Made by a program: the position numbers and the translations under genes. A stretch of DNA of 64,000 nt from Boothiomyces macroporosus (Eukaryota > Chytridiomycota > Chytridiomycetes > Rhizophydiales > Terramycetaceae): contig JADGKB010000010.1 of assembly GCA_027604185.1 (NCBI GenBank), forward strand, positions 124,001-188,000, written 5' to 3'. Shown piece after piece: positions 44,079 through 55,364 of the stretch. Numbering within the stretch: position 1 is the stretch's first letter; the number at the start of each line of letters is the position of its first letter. The notes under the pieces were generated by a model. That model saw only the letters and a program-made list of their open reading frames with translations. It was not told the origin of the DNA and searched no databases.

Positions 44079-46415
44079 ATGTTGTTCAACTTGCTTGCAG
44101 CTGCCGTAATAGCTTCCCAAGGTCCTAACTATCCACCAGATGTCACTAATGCTTGTCAAAATGCCATGTATGACTGGACTCACACTGCCCCAATTCGAGC
44201 ATACTGTTACCCACACACCTATAATTTTACTTATTGGGATGCTAACAGCCAAGCTCATTTCGTTCCAGGTTCAAGTGGGGTATTCAACTATCCTGGTCTT
44301 TGCCAAACTCAAAACTGTGCCAACGCTGTCTCTGCATACGTAAGCTACATCACTCCTTACTGCGCTGGCCAAGACTTGTTTGCATTTGGAAATGGGTCGT
44401 ATGTAACACCAGCTACCATTACAAACTATTTCACTGCCTTGGCTGCTATTGAATGTGTCCAAGACACAACTACTAATCCAGTTTCTTATTGCTGGGATAA
44501 CGTAGTACAAATGCTGAAAAGTGGATTTGTTGGTCAGCAAGAGTTTAATGTTATGTTTTGCTCTGCGTGCTTTAAACAAATCATGAACGCTGTTCAACAG
44601 AACGAGCCGTTATTTGGTGACTATGCTAGAGGAATCGATGCAGTCTATCAGGCTATGCAAGGGTTCTGTAATGGCGGTCCGAATTATTTCAAAATCCTGC
44701 CTACCAGTGGACTATCGTGTACAGCGCAAGTTGCTGCTGCTGCTCCATCTGTTGTTAGCGCTTGCAGTCCAAGTGTATCGTCAAACTCTAATAGCACTGG
44801 TAACACAACCATATTATTTAACCCAACAGTCTTGGATTCCATTTGCAGTGCGGCATGTGGATCTGCAGTTAACCAATTTATCTCGGCCCTTGATGCAAAC
44901 TGTGCTCAAAATCTTATTAATATTGCCGGGTTGTCTACATCAGTTTCAAATTTCAACACCTTGTTCACTGAGGTTCAATCGTTCTTTTGCTTGAAACGAG
45001 GTGGAACCTATTGCTTGGAGAATATCTTGGGAGGTGTATTTGGTAACGCTATTAGTTTCCTTTTGACTTCAGTTGGTGGCCCAGCGTTGAACTCTAGTGG
45101 GCCAATTTGCTCAGATTGTGCTGTTGCTGAAGCAAATCAACTTGCTAGCTCCTCAAATGCCATTATCCAAGCTGCTGCTCCCGGTTTGCAGCAATTTGCC
45201 CTATTTTTAAACAGTACATGCCAGCAAGGAGTTTTGCCTTCAAGTTTCATTCCTCCAAACGCCATGCTATGCCAATCCACCGCGGTAAACTCGATAAACA
45301 ATGTTGTTAGTGCTTGTGGATATAATGTTTCAAATATCATTATACCAAACTCTGGTTTGTACAACACTAGTTTCCTGAACAGCCTTTGCTCCAGCCAATG
45401 TGAGCAAGCAATTGAGGCATATGTCCAACAAGTTGAACCGGTTTGTGGGGATCAAATACTGGGCTACTATGGAGTTACTGCAAATATGACAGCAACGCAA
45501 GTCGGGAATTCATTTAAAGCTTTTCAATCTGCTTTCTGTACCAAAGCTCCGTCCTCTGATCAATATTGCATTAATGTTATAATCGGTAATTGGGTTCAAG
45601 GTCTTGCCCAATCTCTAAAGTTTGCACCAAACCTCGCTTTAAACACTACCTGTTCTGCCTGTGCCAGTTCAATGATTAGTGCAATTGGAAATACCACAGC
45701 AACCTCTAGTATTGCTCCTGCATTAAGCAACTTTTTGAATAACTTGGCTCAATTCTGTACTAGTGCCTCAAATGCCTTTGCAATAGATTATGCTGCAATG
45801 TCTCAGCAATGCGCACAGGCTGTAAATGCAAGTGGTATTGCAATTGCATCAACTTGTTTCCCATCTACAAATTATAACGGTGCTGTCATTCCTCCAGATT
45901 CACTTGGCATCCTTTGCGGTAGTGACTGTGGAAAAGTGCTCACTACTTCTGCGTCAAACATTAACCAAATTTGCGCTTCTCAGGTAATCGCTCAATTTGG
46001 GCAATCTAACCCTATTACTGGATCTCAAATTGCAGGTTTTGTTGCCGCGTTAACTGGGTTTTTGTGCACTACAGACCCAACCAGCAACAACGACTATTGC
46101 ATTCAAACTTTCCCAAGTGAAGCTGCCAAAGAAGGTTTGAAATAGCTGACACTAGTCTTTAGTTTACTGCTTCCAAATGGGTACTACTCCCTTCCTTGTT
46201 CATCTTGCGGTTTAGCAGAAGCTGTTGTGCTTCAAAATAATGCCCAAGTGTTAGGTAGTGAGTTTGGAGCACTTGGCGTGTTATGGCAGCAGCAATGTAA
46301 ACAAGTAAACTCCCCAGCAACCTCCACTTACGGCCCCAACCCTACCGTAAGCCCTAAATCTGGTGCAAGGGGATTGACCCCGCTATTAATTCTGATTCCG
46401 TTAGTTTTCCTCTAA
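44079..46415 (+). CDS. Large cysteine-rich GPI-type surface protein with repeated modules
   Basis: 771 residues; one 21-nt intron near the 3' end (46135-46155). Signal peptide MLFNLLAAAVIAS. Then about four or five degenerate modules of roughly 150-200 residues with regularly spaced cysteines, each with a pattern like SLCSSQCEQAIEAYVQQVEPVC, an Phe/Cys segment (FxSAFC) and a CxxC (CSACASS, CSDCA). The C-terminus is Ser/Pro-rich and ends in a GPI-type tail (GLTPLLILIPLVFL). Helical, Ala/Asn-rich and unlike the CBM proteins nearby. Known family not recognised; wall or adhesion role inferred. Confidence 0.8.
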
Positions 46416-46501
46416 TATATTCGTTCATCGGTACTCTTTGTAAATATCTTTACGCCACACAAGGTGATTTTGAGAGATATTATTCTTTGCTTTTCAAAAT
46501 A

Positions 46502-47509
46502 ATGAAGATTAAAATCCCAGCGTCCACTGCAAACCTTGGACCTGGATTCGACGTAATGGGTGCTGGTCTATCTCTATACCTCGAATTAACAGTCGAAAAA
46601 TCAGATATCACCACCATCTCTTATAGCGGACTGGGAACAGTTCCATTGGATCCAAAGGATAATTTCATATGTCAGATTGCTGTTTATGTTGCCAATGCGT
46701 TTAATAGGACTTTGCCTCACTATAAACTACACATCAATAACCCAATTCCGTTAGGGAGAGGTTTGGGATCATCTGGAAGTGCAATTATTGGAGCAATTGC
46801 TATGGCTGATCAGTTACTAGGATTAAAGCTATCCAAACAGGAAATACTTGACTATGCGGTAATTGTTGAAGGACACCCCGACAATGTCGCGGGTTCACTT
46901 TTTGGATCATTTGTTACTTGCTTTGTTAGATGTCCACTGCCAAAGTGGAACGATGATTGGTGTGTAGCTGGAAGTAAAGTTCCAACACCAATGTCTCTCT
47001 TGCAGGAACACAATGTTATTGGCACTCATTTGACCCAGGTTACTCCTTTAAAAGTGAATCCCGCAATTAAATGTGTTGCAATCATTCCAGAATTCACTTT
47101 GCTAACCTCTCTAGCTCGCTCAGTGTTGCCGGATTCATACAGCAGACAAGATATTATTTTTAATATGTCCAGATTGAACACGCTTACATTCGCAATTGGG
47201 GCAGAGCATGTCGAACATCAAGTAATTTATGAATCTATGCAAGATAAAATTCATCAGTCCTATCGTGCGCATCTTGTGCCTGGATTATCCACGGTCTTGC
47301 AATTAAATCCAACAACGTGTCCTGGTCTAGCTGGCATATGTTTATCAGGAGCAGGACCAACTGTCCTAGTTTTGGCTACAGATAACCTGAATGAAATCGG
47401 AACAACAATTGTTGAAATGTTCAAAAATGAAAAAGATCAGAATGGAAATGCCATCGAATCGAGATATTTGATTTTGGACTTTGACAAGTCTGGATTGGTG
47501 ATTCAATAA
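46502..47509 (+). CDS. THR1: Homoserine kinase
   Basis: GHMP-family kinase: L-homoserine + ATP gives O-phosphohomoserine, a step of threonine synthesis. 335 residues, no intron. Start MKIKIPASTANLGPGFDVMG is diagnostic; the ATP loop is PLGRGLGSSGSA; EGHPDNVAGSLFG and the C-terminal GICLSGAGPTVL follow. Only 86 bp separate it from the surface-protein gene upstream. Confidence 0.95.
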   Translation: MKIKIPASTANLGPGFDVMGAGLSLYLELTVEKSDITTISYSGLGTVPLDPKDNFICQIAVYVANAFNRTLPHYKLHINNPIPLGRGLGSSGSAIIGAIAMADQLLGLKLSKQEILDYAVIVEGHPDNVAGSLFGSFVTCFVRCPLPKWNDDWCVAGSKVPTPMSLLQEHNVIGTHLTQVTPLKVNPAIKCVAIIPEFTLLTSLARSVLPDSYSRQDIIFNMSRLNTLTFAIGAEHVEHQVIYESMQDKIHQSYRAHLVPGLSTVLQLNPTTCPGLAGICLSGAGPTVLVLATDNLNEIGTTIVEMFKNEKDQNGNAIESRYLILDFDKSGLVIQ

Positions 47510-47893
47510 ATGATTCGTACAGTTGCCTGTCATATTCTCATTTACTGTTGGTGGTTGGCTAACTTGATTCCTGTTTATTTAACAATTATGCACTCTCTGG
47601 CAATCAGATTGCCTTGGGTTTGGAGATGTCAGTAAATAAATGATTTGGCATTGGTAAAACTTGTGAGAATCTCATTTAAAGTACCGGATAACAAAATACT
47701 CTGGAAGGTTGAAGGTAATATTTACTACATACTGGGCGGATTTTTCGAATGGATATTATCACGTATCTATGAATGGCACTTGCTTTGCAATCGCATCTCT
47801 AATAAAGAGTGAGTACTTGTAGAACATTGGGCCTCAATTTGCCTTGGATAATTGATGATGACGATATTTTTCATTATCAAACAAAAATAATAT
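47510..47893. other. Spacer with an ATG-less open frame
   Basis: Plus-strand frame around 47658-47813 (RISFKVPDNKILWKVEG, GGFFEWILSRIYEW) looks protein-like, but neither an in-frame ATG nor a ~20-nt splice to one could be found. Possible relic or missed exon. Confidence 0.3.
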
Positions 47894-48688
47894 ATGGATA
47901 TAGCAGCAAAAATTATACTAGGCACTTCTTTTATATCCTCCATTGTGGTTATTGCGATATATTCGCAGGCAGTGTATATTGGAAAATTCATATACCGATG
48001 TATCTTGGTTGTTCAAACAGTACAGTTACTGGGTATAGTCTTTACCGCTTATTTCTTGTTATATTACCCGGTTCCATTCTATCTGGAGGGGTTGCGGTCG
48101 TTCGTAGCTGACTTTGTGGTAAGGATCTAGTAACACAGACATATGGGATAGTCTACATTGACCTGCATACACTTGAGATATTCGGAATATTGAACCCTAA
48201 ACTGCAAAAAGCCTGGATTGCTTATGCTAGATGGGCTATAGTCATTTGCGGATTCATAGTGGAATTCTTGTACAACATTTATATCTGGAATACGCAATTG
48301 GAGATTCTCAACCAGGTAAGACTCACTAAAGTAGGTTTCCGTATATCTTTATATTGCTATAATTGTAGTTGCAATTTTCTATGTCAACTGGCAGGGGATC
48401 TACATTACACAACTAATTATACATTACAGGAAATTCAATTCTTCCCTCTCTCAAAAGAAAAGAAAGTTACTAGTCTATAGTGTGGTAGCAATGCTGGCAC
48501 TAGATTGGTCCGCAATATCATTTTATCTGTATGGCACTTTGGCACTTGAGGGCTATGACCATGATAAAGCAAGTGCGATTTGTCTGGGACTTAGTGGCAT
48601 GCATTGCGGGCTCGCTTCATTCATGTTTTCGCAATTCAAGGACCTGGCTACCAAAGAAATGAATAGTACTATTGTATCTAAAAAATAA
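47894..48688 (+). CDS. Seven-transmembrane protein, local family member 3
   Basis: 251 residues; phase-0 introns 48119-48138 (20 nt) and 48316-48334 (19 nt). Helices are clear from start to end; motifs LHTLEIFGIL, LALDWSAISFYLYG and GMHCGLASFMFSQFKDLATKE tie it to the next two genes. Very short N-terminus and tail. Function unknown. Confidence 0.78.
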
Positions 48689-48718
48689 ACCATTGTGTCT
48701 CCACGTCATTATTTCTAC

Positions 48719-49539
48719 ATGTCTGATCAACTAGCAAAAATTACGATGGCGGTTTCGTTTCTGTCTGCAGTAGCAGTAGTAGCGGTATACAGCCAGAAAG
48801 AATATCGGACAAAGTTTGTTTACAAGTGGATGCTTTTGACGCAAATTGTTCAAATGATTGGTGTGCTCTATCTCGTGTATATTCTATTATCTTATCCGAT
48901 TCCCCAATTCAGTATGGTAATAAGATCGTTTTTAGCAGACTTTGTAGTGGTACATAATTTCTAAAAAGTATGGAATCACAATGATTGAATTGAATAGCCT
49001 GGAAATTTTTGGAAGCCTGGATCCGCGTATAAACAAACGGTACATTTACTATACAAAGATCGTTGTCACTGTTATTTTCTTATTTTGCGAAGTAACTTAT
49101 GATATGTACATCTACACCAATGACGAGTTTACGGGAAATGTAATCTTTTTCTAACTAGCTTTCAAACTTCTCATACATGGCGGTACTAGGATGTGGCATT
49201 ATGTATTCTACAGTGCAAGGGGTCTATTTGACATTTTTGATAAACAAGCATAGAGTATTCATAACCAGCCAGTCAAAAGCACAAGTCAGAGCAGTTCTTG
49301 TATCAATTGCAGTGATGGTATCTTTAGATTGGGTAGCACTATGCGGTTATATTTACAATTACCTGAATTTCTCTGGGTACCAGTATGAACAAGGCAGAGC
49401 AATCACAGTATCCCTTGGTGGTTGGCATTGCGCGTTGGCTGCATATAATTTTAGTAAATTCAGGCTTTTAGCTACGAGAGACCTGAAGTCAGACGACGCA
49501 GCGAATCAAAAGAAGCGCACCGAAGAGACCAAGAAATAA
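48719..49539 (+). CDS. Seven-transmembrane protein, local family member 4
   Basis: 260 residues; phase-0 introns 48950-48968 and 49140-49158 (19 nt each), at the same two places as in the upstream paralogue (the first shifted by one codon). Motifs IRSFLADFV, LNSLEIFGSLD, SLDWVALCGYIYN and GWHCALAAYNFSKFRLLATRD. Spacing to the upstream stop is only 30 bp. Confidence 0.78.
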
Positions 49540-49632
49540 ACTTTGAATAAACTGAATATTCATTTTGGAGCGTGATTTGGATACTCACTATTTGTTTGTC
49601 TACCCAATGTGATATTTTGTTTCTCCACGTCA

Positions 49633-50542
49633 ATGAACGCACAATTCATTCAGTACAGCACACTAACAGTACTCATCCTTACTATCTTGGCAAGTACAGC
49701 AATAATAATAAAATACCTAATTCAGAATGACATCAAACAACCAATCATCCGGTACATTGTTGGGCTGCAATTTGCCAATCTAATTGGCTGCGCACAACGA
49801 ATAGCTTATTACAATACATATCCTAAAGATGCGATTAATTTCCTTGTTCAGGGAATATGGATTCAAATCATTACGATTGGAATTTGTTTTGTGCATTTGA
49901 AAACGTTGGAGATATTTTCAATCTTGGATACTCGTATAACCGAAAAGGGCATCAGGCTGGTATTCATCATTATTGTTGCTGTATACGCTATTTTTATCAG
50001 TACTTTTGTCTACCAGTACTATGTAGAAAGCCCGCTACTAGCAGCAGTAAGCATTTCTTATGTAGGTCCTCTCTGTTTCATTTGATACCTGGCTAGCACT
50101 CCTCATATTTACATTCAACGCTCAGATGTTTTACATTGCATACCTCATTTACAAGCACTTGACTCAGCTAACAGTAACCACGAATTTGAGACTTAAAGTA
50201 CTAATTTACTCGTTACTAGGTACATGCGGTCTGAATTGGTTCACGTTTTTTGTATTCCTAGAATCTAAATATGACCGGCAAACGTTAATGTCAGCTCAGC
50301 TATACGATATCTCGTGTGCCATGATGGGACTGCATTCAACAATCTTGTCACTGCTGTTTGATCAGTTTAAAATATTGGCGTTGCGTAAGAGAAGGCAGGT
50401 TCCGCTGGAAACGACAGCTGCAGAAAAAGTTGAACCATCTGGGCTGACTGTACATACACCAGTGGTAAAAGAAGTCAAGCCTGCGCTAAATTTATTGGGC
50501 GAATCGATCGTCGTAAATTCGAATAAATACTCGAATCCTTGA
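49633..50542 (+). CDS. Seven-transmembrane protein, local family member 5
   Basis: 296 residues; keeps only the second family intron (50047-50065, 19 nt, phase 0). LKTLEIFSILDTRI matches the LNIEIL-IFSVLDTRI motif of the minus-strand pair at 38.3-40.3 kb, so it links the two clusters. Long Lys/Glu/Val tail. Start ATG 49633 preferred over non-ATG codons upstream. Confidence 0.77.
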
Positions 50543-50599
50543 ACGGTCCTTTTAGTTGTTTCCCCTAGAGCAATCTATAAATTAAACGAGTCTATTTAT

Positions 50600-51384
50600 T
50601 TATTCTAATATTTGGGATATATCTACTGAGCCGTCGCCATCTCCGCTAAATTTGTATGCTAAACATAGGAGCGGAGTTTCCTGTTTCTGTTCATCTACGC
50701 AATGAAATACCTTGTTAGAACAAAAGTACCTGGATAATGGTCAAGCTCTCTATTGCAATACTAGCTTCGATCTCATTAGAAAGAAGTTGGAACCCATTCA
50801 AGAACGCAGTCCTATAGTCAACAGATACTTGCCAATATTCTCTAACGAAATCGAATTTGTAAATATAATTGTTTTCTTGTACTCTTAAAGGCTTGTGTGC
50901 CTCCTTTGTTTCCAAGATGAGGTCGTCGTACGAATAAATAGAAGTGGTACATGATATACATGTCTGTAACGGGGTTTCGACCAAGATCATTGACTTTGCA
51001 TCCCCGAGTGGTAGCCCAGCTGTATCTAAATGTATCTATATTAGTGATATTTACATGAAGGTAATAAAAAGATGCGAATCCGTAAAGATTAAAAGCAGAT
51101 TTGATTACTCCTGGTTCAAAATCGTTGATGGAAACTGTTTCGACAAAATCATCCGGTAAATTAGAGTGACAAGTTAGGGCATGTCTAGGGTTCTATATTA
51201 GTAGCAAGTACATCGTAGATGGAGTCCGAAGGGTCGATGAATAAATATAGGTAGCGGAGAAACATTAGCGGTGAAGCTTGCCTGATAGTCTGCAACTGGG
51301 TCTTTTTGCCAACCTCCTTCTTGTTTAATAAATAATCTTTGGCCTACGATTAGCTTCAAGTACATAAACTGCATCAGATATCAT
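50600..51384 (-). CDS. Five-exon gene, product not recognised
   Basis: Rebuilt only by splicing: four GT-AG introns (51344-51363, 20 nt; 51193-51211, 51036-51054 and 50711-50729, 19 nt each), all in phase 0 with good branch motifs, give 235 residues: MISDAVYAKDYLL at the start, then SNLPDDFVETVSINDFEPG, SFYYLHIHLDTAGLPLG, NYIYKFDFVREYWQVSVDYR and FSGDGDGSVDISQILE at the end. No signal peptide or membrane helix; mixed alpha/beta with an acidic end. No family recognised. A different frame stays open across exon 4 if intron 3 is retained, so that junction needs testing. Confidence 0.62.
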
Positions 51385-51815
51385 TTTAATTTGTTAAACT
51401 TTAGTTTGGGCGTGACTTTTACATCCCCCCGTAGGTAAATGATGTCAGTCGAAAAATATAGAAACTTACTTTAGATGCTAGAAGGTGATGTAAGTTGATT
51501 GTGGAAACCCGAATACTTTTGTTTCACTTGCAAGCGGCTGCATTGGCCCCACAAATAAAATGAGGAAACAATAGCAGCTTTTAGCACAGTGCGTAAAACT
51601 ATGCTGCAGCTACAGCGTGTTATTCTTGATAGATTGAGGGTGTAAATCCGGGTATTTCCTGGCGGACCCATTTGTGAGGAATTTGAAACAACTGAATAAT
51701 ATTGAATAACACGAAGGATGGCTTTTTTTCAAGTGGCCAAGCCCTGATTTGTAAGAGCCTACGGCAAGTATAAAACCCAAACGAAAAAAATTAATGTAGT
51801 AAACTTACTTGCTGG
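51385..51815. other. Divergent spacer upstream of NoxR
   Basis: About 430 bp. A minus-strand open frame at 51471-51671 has no splice link to the gene downstream and is probably chance. Confidence 0.35.
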
Positions 51816-53140
51816 ATGAGTACTGTCAAAGTATTTCATTTTTTACATAGGAACAATTAATAAAGTGGGCCACTGCTCTCACTTCATTTGATCAGGGCAA
51901 CTACAAGCTATCCCTAGTGCAGTTCCAAGAATTTGCAGACATTTCCAAATTGCACTTTAACGTAGGAATGGTTGCAATGAAGTTGAAAGACAGCGAAGAA
52001 GCTGTAAGTTGTTGCTAATTCTAGGTTGCTGCTTTTAACAGGGCCATTCAGTGCGACCCTTTTCTTGCTGCTGCTTACTTTCAAAAGGCGGCGATTTATT
52101 ATTACGCAGATGATGTAGAAACAGCTTTAGAATGCTATCAAGACTGCTACGATAGACTTCGCTCAAACACCTTCATCAACTATACCCAGCTGGGTTTAGA
52201 CTACACTCTACATGCTGCTCATATTATTTTCAATTTAGCTCTATGTTTCTTGGTACTTGGAGATGAAGGCAGGGGATTAAAGTACTTTAACGAGGCTCTT
52301 GATTTAGCAAGTCAGTCCGAAACAAAACCAGATACCAGTAAAATACAAGAAGCTCTTCGTTTGGGATCCCAAGCGCCATCAAAGATTTTGCCATATGAAA
52401 TTCCAGACACTACTGTGTATCGTCCTCAAGAAGACAACATTAAGAATGCCAAAAAAGTAAATTATTTGGGAACCGCTACTGTCGTTGCTGCCAATAGTGC
52501 AAATGACAATTTCGACGGGTTCTCTGGAAGACAAGTCAAGGAAATGACACTTGGCAGAAACTACAGACAAAAGAACAAGCAAAGTCCTATGCCAGCTTTG
52601 CCAACGACCATTCCTGAAGACGTTCAAATTAACGCTACACTTACAAGAAGAGCCCCAACATTACCTAAAAGCAGCAACTCTAATATAAGACAAAGAAGCA
52701 GTTCCGTTGGTGCAAAGCCAAATTATATCAATTTGGATGATGCCAAAGAACGCAAGCCAGTTCAAATTACTCAGCGAAGATCCTCATTATCACAAAATGA
52801 ACCTTATGAAAGAAGACCTGGGTTGGCTGCCGAATCCCCTAGATCAGACGCATCTGGGATCTCTATACCTAATGATATGGTAATTTTCAATTAACATCAG
52901 ATCCGTGTAAAAGCTACCTTTAACGACACCAGAATGATTCTTGTTCCTGATGATGTTATATATGAGGAGCTGCTTGAATTTGTTCGCAAAAAGTTCAAGA
53001 ACCAAGATTTGTTGATTAAATTCCTTGATGAATCAGGACAAAAGTGTGTAATGTCGAATGATGACGATTTGAACGAAGCCATAGAAACTGCACCTAATCC
53101 TGCAAAACTGGACATTTGGTGTTTTGTACCTTCATATTAA
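51816..53140 (+). CDS. noxR: NoxR, p67phox-like NADPH oxidase regulator
   Basis: Cytosolic activator that binds Rac through its TPRs and switches on the Nox membrane oxidase to make superoxide. 420 residues; introns 51831-51850 (20 nt), 52004-52024 and 52880-52900 (21 nt). N-terminal TPR array: WATALTSFDQGNYKLSLVQF, ISKLHFNVGMVAMKLKDSEEA, AIQCDPFLAAAYFQKAA and LHAAHIIFNLALCFLVLG. The middle is disordered (DYR-like GRNYRQKN, basic Ser-rich). A C-terminal PB1 domain follows (RVKATFNDTRMILVPDDV, LIKFLDESGQKCVMSNDDDLNEA). No SH3 domain, as in fungal NoxR. No oxidase gene is in the window. Confidence 0.9.
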
Positions 53141-53489
53141 ACTGTACTTTAATCATTTTTCTTTCTCGTCGTGTAAATAGTTTCTTTCACTGAATTAATC
53201 GGCTGAGCAAGCATCCTTAGTACCCGACCCGTAAATATCTCTGGCGGATATTAATATATCCGTGTAATCAAATTATTGGTGGGCTCTTTAACGGACAATG
53301 GCTTTATATTCATGCCAATTCAATCAAAGCACTCTGGAAAAGATTTTCTTTGATGCTCTGTGTCTGGCTGGGGCCTTCTCTCCTTGAGAGACCGATCTTT
53401 CGCCACACACTTACGAATGATGACATAAAATTAAATCCCAACCCCACAATAAATTATAATTGCAATGTCTCTTTTATTTTACAAATGAT
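53141..53489. other. Spacer between NoxR and the AT-hook gene
   Basis: No gene seen; convergent 3' ends. Confidence 0.35.
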
Positions 53490-53777
53490 TCAACTCTTTA
53501 CAATGGCTTTTGCCACAGAAAAATACAACCCCATAGGTGAGTTTGGTTCCTTGCTCTCGGAAGCACTATCGCTAACTGGCGGCCTGATTTTCTTTGGCCT
53601 TCCCCTCCCTCTTTTAACTGGTATTTCCTTCTCTATAATCCGTTTTCGGTACAGCAAGCTGGAGGGTTTAGAGTGCAGTATAGCGTATACGTCTAGCTGA
53701 ATAATTCCCATTTCTTCCTTGTTCAGAGGATCGACCGACAGTGATTTTACGGGAATTAGCTTTTTGCGACAAACCAT
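53490..53777 (-). CDS. Small AT-hook protein
   Basis: 95 residues, no intron. A single AT-hook (KRGRGRPKK) in a basic, Ser/Pro-rich C-terminal half; the N-terminal half has no known fold. A TATAAATA box on the coding strand (plus 53804-53812) lies 27 bp before the ATG. Probably a nuclear protein binding the minor groove of AT-rich DNA. Confidence 0.65.
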   Translation of the reverse strand: MVCRKKLIPVKSLSVDPLNKEEMGIIQLDVYAILHSKPSSLLYRKRIIEKEIPVKRGRGRPKKIRPPVSDSASESKEPNSPMGLYFSVAKAIVKS

Positions 53778-53812
53778 TTTTTGGGTTCATTAAACAGCAG
53801 TGATATTTATAC

Positions 53813-54284
53813 TTGAGGTGCCACACATCATTTTGACTTGGATGGCCCATAAAAGGAAGAAATGTCTTTTGCCAACGGGCTTTGGGTCAAAAATGGGGCA
53901 CTGAGGGGGTAAGAGATAGCTTTGGTGTAACCAAGTGACCTATGTCGTTCAGACACTACATTGCCTTACGAATGAATCAAACTCGCAAACCAAAACCATT
54001 AAAAATAAAAAAATTTAATAGCACCACGAAGCGAATGGGGATAAAATGGCTCCCTCTTGAAAGTCGCTTATCCGCCTTGTTTCTAGTTTCAAGCAACCCC
54101 TTGGACGGAAAAAATTTATTAAAAAGGTTTCATGTCCATTTTGAACAGAGGGATAACAAGCTCATCATCGGAAAGGAACCAATTTCCATTTCAGGCTGCT
54201 ATACGCTATTTCTTTTAGCTTGGTTTTTTTAAAACATCCGTGCGCTTGAAATCACGCTCAAGCCCCTGAAAATCTCAGTAATCA
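53813..54284. other. Spacer before CDK20 with a doubtful 96-residue ORF
   Basis: Plus-strand ORF 53942-54232 (starts MSFRHYIALRMNQ; basic) has neither a TATA box nor recognisable homology; I leave it uncalled. Confidence 0.35.
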
Positions 54285-55364
54285 ATGAATCAATACAATA
54301 TACTCGAAAAAGTAAATTGCAAATTAAATAGATTGGCGAGGGAGCGCATGGAGTTGTGCTCAAAGCTACTTTTGTAAAAACTGGAGAAATCGTAGCGTTG
54401 AAAAAAGTACCTCTAAGAAAAGTAGCTTTGATTTAATTTAGCTTGAGAATGGGATTCCCACGACCATAATCAGAGAAATCAAAGGTAGGCGGATTTAATA
54501 TAGCTTTGGAGCAGCTTAATCATCCCAACGTTGTATTATTGCGCGAAGTGTTTCCGTCTGGCACTGGATTTGTTTTAGCTTTTGAATACATGCTGTCCGA
54601 TTTGGCTGAAGTCCTCAAAAACGGTGTTGCACCATTGACTGAACCACAAATCAAGACTTACATGCTGATGATATTGAAGGGAATAGCTTATTGCCATTCC
54701 AACAAAATCATGCATAGAGACTTGAAACCGGCAAACTTGCTGATATCTCCAAACAGAATACTGAAATTGGCTGATTTTGGACTTGCCAGAGTGTGTAATT
54801 TGGAAACTGCTAGACCTTATTCTCACCAAGTTGCTACAAGGTTTTCATTTTTTTACAAAGGTGGTACAGAGCACCAGAGTTGCTCTATGGTGCGAGAAAG
54901 TATGACTTTGGAGTGGATTTGTGGGCAGTAGGATGTATATTTGGGGAACTATTGAATCACTCTCCTCTCTTTCCAGGACAGAACGACATTGATCAGTTAT
55001 TCAGTGTAATTTCTGTGCTGGGCACGCCAACAGTTGAATCTTGGCCAGTAATATTGATTAACTAGAGGAGCTGGAGAACCTTCCGGATTACAACAAGATT
55101 CAATTTCCAACTACAAAAGGAGTCCCTATCCAAACTATTTGCCCTGATGCAAGCAAAGAGGCAGTAGCACTACTGGAAAAGTTTTTGATTTATCAAAGCA
55201 GCAAAAGGATATCTGCTAGTGAAGCGCTACTTGATTCCTATTTTTTCAACAAACCGCTTCCCGCTCATCACCTAGAGCTGCCTCTGCCAAAGAAACAGCC
55301 CAAAGAGCAGTTTGACACTGACCAACCACTGGATTGGAGACTGTTTTTCAAAAAGCAGACCTAA
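54285..55364 (+). CDS. CDK20: Cyclin-dependent kinase 20 (CCRK/CDK20)
   Basis: Ser/Thr kinase that in animals and algae controls cilium length and cell-cycle entry; in yeasts it is absent. 326 residues; five introns (54312-54331, 54422-54441, 54485-54503, 54841-54860, 55048-55067). Motifs: [22 protein letters not shown] (Lys33), [57 protein letters not shown] and [23 protein letters not shown] and the LLYGAR loop distinguish CDK20 from CDK7. Intron 4 begins GTTTTC. Intron 5 must use the second AG of an AGAG acceptor to keep frame ([13 protein letters not shown]). Confidence 0.94.

Noticed and set aside
53942..54232. 96-codon plus-strand ORF before CDK20
   Set aside because: No promoter element at the usual distance, no recognisable domain, composition not clearly coding.
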